DNA of 64,000 bases from the NCBI GenBank assembly GCA_001662425.1, contig BDDC01000049.1, positions 1 through 64,000 on the forward strand. The letters run 5' to 3'. Shown in pieces: positions 1 through 9,480 of this stretch. Origin of the DNA: Chlamydomonas sphaeroides (Eukaryota > Chlorophyta > Chlorophyceae > Chlamydomonadales > Chlamydomonadaceae). A program made the position numbers and the translations under genes. How positions within the stretch are numbered: the stretch's first letter is position 1; the number at the start of each line of letters is the position of its first letter. The notes under the pieces were generated by a model. The model ran no database searches and had not been told where the DNA came from. It saw nothing but the letters and a program-made list of their open reading frames with translations.

Positions 1-117
1 CCTCCCTCCCTTCCTCCCTCCCTCCCTCCCTCGCTCCCTCGCTCCCTCCCTCCCTCCCTCCCTCCCTCCCTCGCTCCCTCCCTGCCTTCCTCCCTGCCTC
101 CTTCCCTCACTCCCTCC
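1..117. repeat. CCCT/CCTT simple repeat
   Basis: Nearly pure tandem CCCT units with occasional CGCT, CCTT or TGCC variants. On the minus strand this is an AGGG tract, G-quadruplex prone, lying within or beyond the last visible intron of the minus-strand membrane-protein gene. Confidence 0.9.
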
Positions 118-126
118 CTGCCTTGC

Positions 127-1716
127 CTTCAGCTGCGAGGATATGAAGGCCAGCGCGGTGAGGTCCAGGCACTGCCCCGGGCACGGCTCCTTGCGCGAGG
201 GCAGCCAGGTGCCGGGGCCGAAGGTGGCAATGTCGCGTATGGCCTGGCCCGCGGCGTTGCTCATCATGTACACGCCCACCACCCAAACCGTGTTGGCTGC
301 GGGGCAGGCGGACCGATGGGACGAAAGGGGCCAGCGCGAGGGCGAGTTGTGCGGGCGGGGCGGGGGGCGGGCTAGGGTGGAGTGTGTTGGCTGTGGGGCC
401 GGCGGGGCGAGGTGGGCCGCGTTGGACCTCGGCATGACAGGTTGGACCTCGGCATGACGGGTTGGACCTCGGCGGCTGGTGGGTTGACGGGGCTGACCAG
501 CAGGTACGAGTGTGCGCGGGGGGGGCCCACGTAGCTGCCGCGGCAAGCGAGCCGCCAGGCGCCTGCACGGCCACCGCGCCTGCCGGCTAGGCAGCGGCAG
601 CCATTGAGCTCCGCACGCCCGTCACGGCGCCGGCAGCCGTTGCCTGATCGGCCCCCCACACGCACCGCATAGCATGAGCACCAGCCACACCAGCATCATC
701 CACCAGCCCAGCGCCAGCAGGAAGCTGATGACCATGTAGGCCATGGCGCCCTTGGCAGCCACGCCTGGGGTTTGGTTGGCAGGGCGGGAGGAGGGGGGGG
801 GGAGGGGCTGGGAGAGGTGCAGGGGCAGGTGAGGTAACGAAGTGGCGCCCTTGGGCTGCCAAGCCTGGGGATACATTGGCAGGGTGGGCGAATGGGGAAG
901 GGGAGGGGCGGGTGAGGCGAAGTTATGGCGCCACTTGGGCTGCCACGTCTGGGGGTTGATTGGTGGGCTTGGTGACGCGGCGCGCCTTTTGGTGGCCATG
1001 CCTGGGGACGGGTAGAGAACGCGTGAAGGGCGAGGCGTGCTAGGGTACGCGACGCCCTCGGGGCACTGTCCGGGCCCGGGGGCCCCGAGGCGCGCGACAT
1101 GAAGGTGGCGGGTTGTTTGGCGCTGCCGCGCGGGGCGGGCCACAGGCTTACAGCCTCCCTGCGGCTCGCCTCTGCACAGCCCCAGGGCTAAGCGCAGCTC
1201 TGCCGTAGCCCCTCGCCTTGTCCCCTTCCACCCCTCGGCGCCAGTCGACCCTACCCGTCGCGTCATGCGCCGCCTCTATGAAGGAGCGCCAGAGACTCAT
1301 GATGTACAGCAGCACGGCCAACACCTGGCGGAGCAGGGAGGGAGACAGGCGGGGCAGGGGCAGCACTAAGCCTCGAAGCTGCGCAGCGGCGTACACAGCG
1401 GGCTAGTTGGTCTGCGGATTGACGGCATCACGTGCGGCGGCTGCGACAACCCAGCGCACGCCCCCGAGGCTCCTGACTTCGTTTCCGTGTTACATGAAAG
1501 ACCGCCCCAACTCACCAGGTAGGTGATTGCCGTGGCCACGAGCCAGTCCGTGATTCGGTCCACATGCCGCGCCTCAATGTCAAGGTCCTCCAGTCCGCGC
1601 AGCGTGATGCCGCGCGCCTCCTGGGTGTACCAGGCCCACACGCCCAGCCCCGCTATTGCAAAGCAAAGACATATGGTTGCGATCCATGGCATGTAGTAGC
1701 AGCATCCTCTGCAGCC
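127..1716 (-). CDS. multi-pass membrane protein, unrecognised, partial
   Basis: Four minus-strand exons join in phase: about 1516-1692 (or from about 1716), 1255-1324, 666-764 and 127-296. The first opens with a hydrophobic segment (MPWIATICLCFAIAG), followed by a polar stretch with DLDIEARHVDRITDWL. Exon 2 gives a second membrane helix (VLAVLLYIMSLW). Exon 3 gives a strongly hydrophobic, Trp-rich helix (GWWMMLVWLVLMLC). Exon 4 holds VWVVGVYMMSNAAGQ and then a soluble part with two Cys (EPCPGQC). At least four membrane segments are therefore visible. The last exon appears to end at a GC-type donor (AAG|GCAAGG), so the C-terminus lies beyond the window start. The start is uncertain: ATG at 1692 works, but an acceptor near 1716 would make this exon internal. 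I do not recognise the family. Confidence 0.5.
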
Positions 1717-2292
1717 GCACGGGGCAGGGCGCGCGTGATAGTTTGCAGTGAGAGCGAGTGGGCGTGTTTGCGGTCTGGCTGCTGAAGCGCAAGGCTAGCG
1801 TAAATGGGGGGCGGTTACTGGCGGTCGGCTTGGGCGGGTGAGGGAGGGTGGGCCCAACCGTGCCGGGCGTGCCGGGTGTGCACAAGCGACTCATGTGGTT
1901 CCATATGCCCCAGTCATGCGTAGTAGTAAATTGTTGGCGGCTGCTGAACTTGGGGTTGACCGGCGCATTCGCTTAGCTGTCGTCGACGCCCACACGGCGC
2001 CACGCCCCGTTCGCGGCGACGTTCTACTTCACAGTAGAGACTCACAAGACCGAGTTGCACACCTGTCGCGCGTGATGTTGGCCATTTTCTCCGCATTTAG
2101 CGAGTTGAGAAATTCGAGGACAACAGAAAAGCAGCAGAATAGTATGCGTGTCAGTAACAAGCACTAAGCTGAATGTGCGAGTTGGGCAGAAACGAAGCAC
2201 TGGATCCAAGCCCAGTCCCCTGGGTCCAGGACACAAGTTGGCCCGCTGTCCCTTCCATTCCAAGCGTTTTTCGATGACGACGATTGTTGCAA

Positions 2293-2298
2293 TATAAA
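2293..2298 (+). promoter_or_regulatory. TATA-like box of the WD40 gene
   Basis: TATAAA in a short AT-rich island (2285-2310), about 40 bases before the open frame of the CMR1-like gene opens. Position and contrast with the GC-rich surroundings support a core promoter; no transcript evidence is available. Confidence 0.4.
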
Positions 2299-2334
2299 CG
2301 TATTCATAGTGACGCTTCACTAGTCTAGCAGCAC

Positions 2335-5300
2335 TTGGCGGGAGTCAAGCAGGGACGAGCAGCATCGCAAGGAACGGCCCGTGATGCTGTCCGCAAAGGT
2401 AGTCGTTGCGGAGCGCACGGGAGCGCGCAGGCGCCGGACGATGTTGGAAGCACGCAAGGCGCCGAACCCGTCAACGTGGCACGCTTCCCCGCCTGCTACC
2501 CGCCGGCCCTTCCGGCCCAGCGTGCCCTAGACCTTCACCGCGGCTCCCCGGACCTTGCACCACAGGACCCCCACGCCGTGCTGGCCTCGCTGCGCATTGC
2601 GCTTGCGCGGGATGCGACCAGCGCAGCAGCAGCGCCCCCGGGCCGCAGCTCTCGCAGCAGCTCGCACGCCAGGCTGGCATGCGGCCTGTCCGGCGCCGCC
2701 CTGCGGCCCGACGATGCCGTACTCATCTTCCCGCCTGAAGCCGCAGCCGCAGCCGCATCAGGCGGCGGCGCTGACAAGCCCGTCGTCGCCTCTTTGGCCG
2801 CGGGCGCAGCGGCGCTGGCGCCCCTGCTCCAGGCAGCGGGCCGCGCCGCCGCCGCCGCTGCCACCACATCCGTGCAGGGCCTAGCGGAGCTGCCGCCGCG
2901 CCGGCGTGAGGAAGCCCGCAAGGCGCTAGCGACGGCCCTGGCGGAGGCGGTGGGCGCCGACGCCGGCAGCGGGGCGCCGTCTGGCGGCGACGCCGCGGAC
3001 GCGGCCGGCGTCGGGTCCGGTGAGGACTCGGCCGCCGTCGGCACCTCTGCGACGGTGGCGGCGGAGCTTCCCAAGCGGTCGTCCGCACGGCGGCGAGGCA
3101 GCAGCAGCTCAACTGCTCAGCAGCAGGCAGCCGACACGCACGCCGCCGGCAAAGCGGCGGCCGCCCTGCCCCCTCGCCCGCCCAAGCGCGCCGCGCGCGG
3201 CGCCAAGGCCGCTGCCAGCGCTCAGGCAGCCGATCCCGACGCTGGCGGCGGCGGCGGCGACGGCAACGCCTCGGAGGCCTCCGCCGCGCCCATCGGCGGC
3301 GCTGCCGCCGGCGAGGACGCGGACGATGGCTTGTCTGACTTGGATCGCGAGCGGGCGGCGATCATGGAGCGCAACCGCCGCATGCTGCAGGCCCTGCAGT
3401 TGCCCGGCCTGGTTGCAGACCTGGCGGCGGCGGCGGCGGCAGCGGACAGCACCAAGGGCAAGCCCAAGCCCAGCCAGCGCGGCGTGGGCTCTAAGCGCTC
3501 GCGTGAGGGCTCGCAGGAGCCGCGGGAGCGGCGTGTGTCGCTGCGGCAGCGCGGCGTGGCGGCCGACGCGGCGCTGGCAGCGGGCGTGGACGTGGAGACC
3601 GCCGGCGGCGTCGTGCTGGCGGCGGGCAGCCGGGCGCTGGCGGCGGCGCTGGGCGGCCGCGGCGGCGACGGCGGCGCGGAGGCGGTGCCGGGGCCAGCGC
3701 AGCGGCACCCGCAGGGTACGGGGTGCACGGAACGCGGGACGAGACGAGGCACCATCGCTGGGCGGGTGCAGAATGGTGCCGTCCATTGCCGCCGATCCCT
3801 GTCGTTGCGTGTGGCGCCTCGAGCAGGCCGGCTCTGCGCACGCCCGCTCGCCGCCGCCGGTGCCGCCACCTGCACCGTAGGCCTGGTCTCGGTGCAGTGT
3901 GCTGTGCCGTACCCGGTACGCCTGTAAGGGCCTGCCGCAGGCCCTTGCGCTGCGGCAACGGCGAGCCGTGCTGCTTGATCAACTCCAGCTCGACTCCAAG
4001 TTGATAGCAGATGTCGATAGCGTTTTGCACTCGTGCTTGCCCCGCGCCCGCACGGCCCTACCGCAGGCACGCTGCCCTTCCGCAGCGACAACGGCCAGCC
4101 CGACTCGGACGCCGCCTTCCTGACCCGCCTGGCCACGGAGGCCCTGGGCGCCCAGGCCCAGGCCGAGGGCGGCGCGGAGGGCGGCGCGGAGGGGGCCGGC
4201 AACAGCAGCGGCGCGCGCTGCGGCGGTGCGGGCGCGGCCGGCGCGGCGCTGGCGCGGCTGCAGCTGGCCGAGGGCGATGTGGCCAAGGTACGGCGATGGC
4301 CCCCGTGGGGGCCGCGGCCGTCCATGTGTGGCGGCCATGGCCATGGCCTGCCGGGGCGCGTGCACCGTGGCGGCACACGCGCCCAGGGAGGGCCGCCGCA
4401 CGCCGCACGCGCGGCACACCACACACCGCATACCGGGTATCCGAATGGCCCGCCGGCAGGTGCGCCCGGGAAGGCCAGCACGTGCCGGCCCCCCTAGCCC
4501 CTGTGCACCCGCCACCCGGGCCCACACTCGCAGGTGACCAAGGACGGCGTCACGCACCTGGCCTGGCTGCCCGGCAGGTGGGCGGGCGCCGGGCCTGGCC
4601 GGGGTGGGGCGGCCGGGCTGGGGGTTCAAGTGTTGAGTAGTACAGAACCCAGGTATGTTCAACTTTCAGGGCCGAAATAAAGTACCACCCCACAAGCGGC
4701 ACGCCCCGGGTTGGTGACGCGCTGGTTGTGCATGGGAAGAAAGTAGGGATGCGTTTCGATGCACCCGTGCGGGAAGCAAAGCCCAGCGCCGCCTTGAAAG
4801 CACCCGAGGTGTGGGTGGGGGGCTGGGGCCGGCAGCGCTGCCGGGATATGGGGCTGCCCGCCAGGTGGGGGTGGGCGGGGGTGCTGGCGCGAGCACGGTG
4901 ACGTAGGGGCTGCTGGGGCCGCGGCATGCGGGCCCCCAGCAGCACGCGGGGCTGCGGCAAACGGGGAGCCACGACCGCCAAGCACCAAGCAGCTCTCCAC
5001 GGCTGCCGCGTCTCCCTGTGTGCCTGCAGTGAGCGCCTGCTGCTGGCGGCGGGCGACAAGTCGGGCAAGGTGCGAGGGGCGAGGGGCGAGGGGTGAGGGG
5101 CTGCCGGCGCTGCGTTCCGGTCGAGGTGGGCCACAAGGCAGCCCTCAGGGAGTCAGGGTGCTTGGGAGGCCGGGGCCTGCCCTTGGTGGCTGGGCAGCGA
5201 GGCTCGGCGGGCCGCCGCCCAGCGTCCCCTGCCTGGCCCGGCCAGCCCCGGCCTAATGACTCGCACGCTGGTTGCAAAATGTCAAGCTCCGGCCTGCACC

Positions 5301-8300
5301 AGCGGCCGCCAGCTGTCCTCTCCGGGGCAACCGCTGCACCGCCTCGCCGTCCCGGGCTTGTGCCCTGCCGCTGGCGCGCCTGCCGCCCGGCTGCCCCTGG
5401 TCGCAGGTGTCGCTGTGGGATGTGGACGTGGAGGAGGGCGGGCCCTCCGCCGACACCGACGGTGCGGCCATGCGCGCCTCTCCTGCCCGGCCTTCGCACA
5501 CACCGCAGCACCGCCTCCACGCCGGAGCCTGCTCCTGGCTGCAGCCCAAGCCCAGGCCTCTGCTCCATCCCAAACCCCGCGCTACAGCCCCGCACCCCGT
5601 GCTGTCGCCGCCGCCCTCACCATCGCCCGCCTTCCACTCCTCCGCCGCGCCTCTGCCTCCCCGGCCCCGCTCCCCCAACAGGCGTGCTCATGTTTGCGCC
5701 GCACAGCCAGTACGTCAGCGGCATGCGGTGGCTGGGCGCGGGGGCGGCGCTGGGGCCGGGCCGCCTGCTGACGTCATCGTACGACGGGTCGCTGCGGTGA
5801 GAGGCTGGCGCGCGCCTGCGCCGTCAGGGGCCCTTTTACTGTAGGACCAGCGTGCAAGTCAGTGAAAGGGCCTGGCCTCACCTGCGACGGGGCGCCTACA
5901 GCGGTGATAGCGCGCGCCCCAGCTCCAGACCTCTGTGCCACCTCGGTGCGCCCAACTCGGTGCGGTTGTAACAGGCGGTGCAAGAGGTAATCCTCGGATG
6001 CTAGGAGCATCCGCGGTGTGGCGGTAGTGCTGCCACAGCGGTCGGCTCCCGCCCCTGGCCCCATCCCTGGTCCTGCGCTCGGCTCGCTGGGGCTGGGCGG
6101 CTGGCAGCGCAGGGCTCGAGCTCCTTGGCTCGGGGCGTGCAAGAGTATGTCACAGCGGTGGTATGAAGGACTGGGTTGTGCGACGCCCTGGGCTGCTCCC
6201 GCCCCATGCCGCCGCAGCGCGCTGGACGTGGGCGGCGGCGGCGCGTGGCTGCAGCTGCCTGCGCCCGGCGACGCGGAGCACGTGGAGTGGTCGGCGCTGG
6301 ACGTGACTGCGGACGGCCGCACCGCCGTGCTGGGGGACCCCCTGGTGGGCCGCCGTGGAGGGCTGCTGGGGGGCAGCGGTGCGGCCGCAGTGGCAGCCAG
6401 CGCGTAGCCAGGCAGCCAGCGGCGCCCTGGCAGTGGGGTCGCTGCCCTGTGGGGCAGCCCTGTGGGGCAGCTCTGGGGGGCAGCTCTGGGGGGCAGCTCT
6501 GGGGGGCAGCTCTGGGGGGCAGCTCCGGGGGGCAGCTCTGGGGGGCAGCTCTGGGGGGCAGCTCTGTGCGGCAGCTCTGTGCGGCAGCTCTGTGCGGCAG
6601 CTCTGTGCGGCAGCCCTGGGGGCAGGCCGCCCCTGGCCGCCCCTGACGTATGGGACACGGCCCACGTCGCGGCGGGCCACTGGCCGGTGGACAGCCGAGG
6701 TTAGGGCGGCCGGCCGGCGGGGCCCTGGCGGGCGAGGTGACATGGCCCAGGCTGCAGCCACCACGCTTGCGGCCGTGCCTAGGAGGCCGGCGGCTGTGCA
6801 AGTCCACAGGCGGCACCCCGGGGCGGGGCCACCGGCGGGGCGCGCCCGTCAACGGCTGTGCCGTGGCCGTGTCGCCTGCCGCAGGGCGTGCTGTGGCTGC
6901 AGGACCTCCGGGCGCCCGGCGGCACCGGCACCGGCGGCGGCGAGGGCGGCGGCGCCGGCGGCGTGGTGGCCGCGTGCGACAGGCGAGCAGCCGCCCCCGC
7001 TCCCGCACGTCGCAGCTCAGGCGGGCCCCGCACCAAGCCCCCGCAGGACGCATGCCGTACCGCCGAGCCGTGTCCCTGAGCCATCCCCACCGTGCCGTAC
7101 ATCCCGTACGTGCCGTACAGGAAGATCAACTCGGTCCACATTGAGCCCCTGTCGGAGCGCCTGCTGGCCACCTCGGACTCCTCCGGCGCCGTGTGCGTGT
7201 ACGACGTGCGGGCGCTGGCCGCCACCGCCGCCGCCGGCACCGGCACGGCGCGCGGCGGCGCCGCCAAGCCGCTGGCGGTGCTGCGGCACACCAAGAGCTG
7301 CCACGCGGCGCTGTGGGCGCCCGACGGCTCGCGGGTGGGTGCGGCCGGTTGGCATGCTTGCCGGTCGCTCGATGGAGGGCCCGTGCCTGCGGACGTCGCC
7401 TGCCCCGCAGAGCCGCCACCCGGCCATCACCCAACCTGCCGGCGGCTGCACCAACGTCTCCCCCTGCCCCGCCTTGCGCCCGTCAGCGCCTGGCCCCCAC
7501 CAGCTACGACGGCACGACCACTGGCACTAACCCGACATATCCCCCTCTCCCCCAAACCCGTCTTGCGCCCCTCAGCGCCTGGCGTCCACCAGCTACGACG
7601 ACACGCTGCGGGTGTGGGGCGACCCAGGGGCCGGTCCGTCGGGCGCTGAGGGCGCGGGCCACCGCCAGCTGGCGGCCATCCGCCACAACAACCAGACGGG
7701 TGCGCTGGCAGGGCGGAGCGGCAGGGCGGGCGGCGGAGCGGGTCGGCAGGAGGGCAAGAGACAGAGTGGGCAGGCAGCAGGGTGGGAGGGCGAAGCGGGG
7801 AGGTACGGGCCCTGGCCTTGCGCGTTGCGGCGCACGTAAGGCCCTTATCCAAAGCGCCGCGCTGGCCACTGCGGCCCGGCCGGCGTATGCTCTGTCCCTT
7901 TTGAATTGAAACCAGCTGTCTATGCTGCCGTGTCCCGCAACGCCCCTCCCTGCAGGCCGCTGGATCACGCCGTTCAAGTGAGGCATGTGCCGAAGGGGCA
8001 GGGCGGCAGCCAGCGGCTCGGGTACTTCGTACGCTCCGCAACTCCGCGCCGCGAACGCGGCCGGCACGGCTGGCGGCGCAGTCCGCTTGCCGTTCCCCTG
8101 CTCGCCCGCTTACGCCGTCGCACCTCAGCACCGGGGCCCCCACCCTCGCCGGCTGCCTCCCTCCGCCGCTCCTTCCGGCGCAGGGCGGTGTGGGCCGCTG
8201 GCGGCGACGCCCTGTTGGTCGGGAACATGGGCCGAGGGCTGGACGTGATCGGCCTGGCGGGCGAGGCCGCGGCGGCGCCGCCGCAGGCGGCCGCAACATC

Positions 8301-8906
8301 CAGTGGCAAGGCACCGCTGCCGGTCGCGTCCAAGGGAGCGACCAAAGGGGCCAAGCAGCTCGGCGCGGAGGAGGGCAGTGGCCGGGTACGTGCCTGGGCA
8401 CCGGGCGAGAGCGGCCGGCGAGGCGGTGTTGGCGGCTGGGTTGGGGTGGCGTTGCGCGGCGTGGGTGGGCGGTGCGAATGTCGTGGGCGCCACCGGCCGC
8501 CCGAAGCTGGCTGTGGCCCGTCGCGGGAGGTGTCGGTCGGCTGACGTGTCCGCGCCGCGTGGCTGCGCCGCCTGCCCGCAGCAGCTGCACGTCACTCTCA
8601 CGAGCGAGTTCATGACGGGTGCGAGGGGTGGGGTGGGTTACGCCGCACAGAGTCTTGAGCAAGCACGGCAGCGCTGTCTGCGCGCCGGCACCAACTGCGG
8701 CGGAAGCTGCCGGGCCACCCAAGCGCCTGCGCGTGCGATTTTGAGCACCCTAGGCGCACTGCTGCCAACTTAACCGTGCGCCCTCCCGGCGAACTGCCCC
8801 ATCCCTGTGGCCGCCCGCAGCCATCCCGTCGCGCGCTGCCTGCCACCCGAGCCTATCGGTAGTCGTGTGCGCTACCAGTAGCGGGCGCTGCCACGTCTGG
8901 CGCTGA
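2335..8906 (+). CDS. CMR1: CMR1/WDR76-type WD40 DNA-damage-binding protein
   Basis: Exons: (2335)-3715, 4067-4287, 4534-4577, 5030-5069, 5407-5461, 5682-5796, 6218-6344, 6885-6982, 7121-7334, 7576-7699, 7956-7977, 8184-8385, 8582-8618, 8821-8906, all phase-consistent, about 921 codons counted from 2335. The N-terminal third is Ala-rich filler. It is followed by the family signature ERNRRMLQALQLPG and then RRVSLRQRG, as in WDR76/yeast Cmr1. WD40 blades follow: VTHLAWLPG, SGKVSLWDV, RLLTSSYDGSLR, ERLLATSDSSGAVCVYDVR, RLASTSYDDTLRVW, WITPFKAVW, and a C-terminal SSGRCHVWR. Relatives bind damaged or modified DNA in the nucleus, and WDR76 works with CUL4-DDB1. Intron 8 uses a GC donor (AG|GCGAGC). 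No in-frame ATG exists before 3364, which lies inside the conserved motif, so the true start needs an extra 5' splice; ATG 2379-2393 spliced to about 2521 is one in-phase option. Confidence 0.88.
4630..4812 (+). repeat. dispersed repeat A, copy 1, in intron 3 of CMR1
   Basis: About 155 bases from 'tgttcaactttcagggccga' to 'cgccgccttgaaagcaccc' match a second copy at about 43998-44155 in an RNA polymerase intron, same orientation. Shared blocks include GCACGCCCCGGGTTGGTGAC (copy 2: GCGCGCCCCGGGTTGGTGAC) and GATGCACCCGTGCGGG. The element starts about 55 bases after the exon 3 donor and has no coding capacity. Confidence 0.85.
5955..6038 (+). repeat. dispersed repeat B, copy 1, in intron 6 of CMR1
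   Basis: About 77 bases beginning TGTAACAGGCGGTGCAAGAG and ending near GCGGTAGTGCTGCCACAG are repeated in inverse orientation at about 19768-19850, with only a few mismatches. The core has a 7-bp hairpin, GGATGCT-AGG-AGCATCC. Confidence 0.85.
6445..6622 (+). repeat. 13-bp minisatellite in intron 7 of CMR1
   Basis: About 13 tandem units of GGGGGGCAGCTCT, changing to GTGCGGCAGCTCT near the 3' end. It generates long shadow open frames on both strands; the flanking exons (ending 6344 and starting 6885) splice in phase across it. Confidence 0.9.
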
Positions 8907-9480
8907 GTTCGAGCCAGCTGGCAGCACAGGTGGCAGCGTAACGGCGGAGGTTGGGCGCGCCGCATCTGGTCGCGTGTGTCGTGGCCCCAAGCGCCGCTTG
9001 GATTTTGGTGCCATATAACGTCCATGCCGCGGTGTGCATGGCGTTCAAGGCCGCCGCGTCAGGATGCTCAGTCAGTACGTCGCGAAGCGACATGCGCAGA
9101 GCTACTTAACCTTGTACGACCTGACTTCCAGGGATATGCCATTAAGCGTTTTTATATGAAACACAGTGGATCAGGGCGCGGCAGGCAACTTTTGCGAAAA
9201 TTGACCCTACCGTCCCGAGTACTTCTTCTGTCTTATGCAGTCACAGCACACAAAGCTCTTGGTTTGTCAGACTACCTATCAGGGAAGCACTACAAGACGT
9301 AGGGAACCGTACGGCATGCGGCCCTTGATGCATGCGCGGTGCGCTACAGTGCACGTTCTCGCACCTTGTGTTCCCCACTTTTATTATATTTATAAAGCGG
9401 CATTGCGCAGCCATAGCACCTTGGTGACCGGGACTCGCTCGGCGCACGGTGTAGGCAGCGTCGCCCACACACGGCGCGCA
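8907..9480. other. intergenic: CMR1 3' end and promoter of next gene
   Basis: Between the CMR1 stop and the next ATG. Base composition becomes more AT-rich from about 9100. A TATA-like motif lies at 9391. No conserved coding signal was seen. Confidence 0.6.
9391..9396 (+). promoter_or_regulatory. TATA-like box
   Basis: TATAAA within the AT-rich run TTTTATTATATTTATAAAG, 85 bases before the ATG at 9481, in otherwise GC-rich DNA. Confidence 0.45.

Noticed and set aside
2335..3927. Reading exon 1 of CMR1 through to 3927 as a 530-residue protein
   Set aside because: The splice at 3715 to 4067 restores the conserved WD40 family sequence; the read-through tail has no similarity.
6001..7053. Long minus-strand frame with PPELPPRAAPQSC repeats
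   Set aside because: Entirely produced by the 13-bp minisatellite in CMR1 intron 7; it is a shadow of repeats and of plus-strand exons.
8872..9093. Minus-strand 73-codon frame MSLRDVLTEHPDAAALNAMH
   Set aside because: Overlaps the verified last exon of the CMR1 gene and has no continuation.
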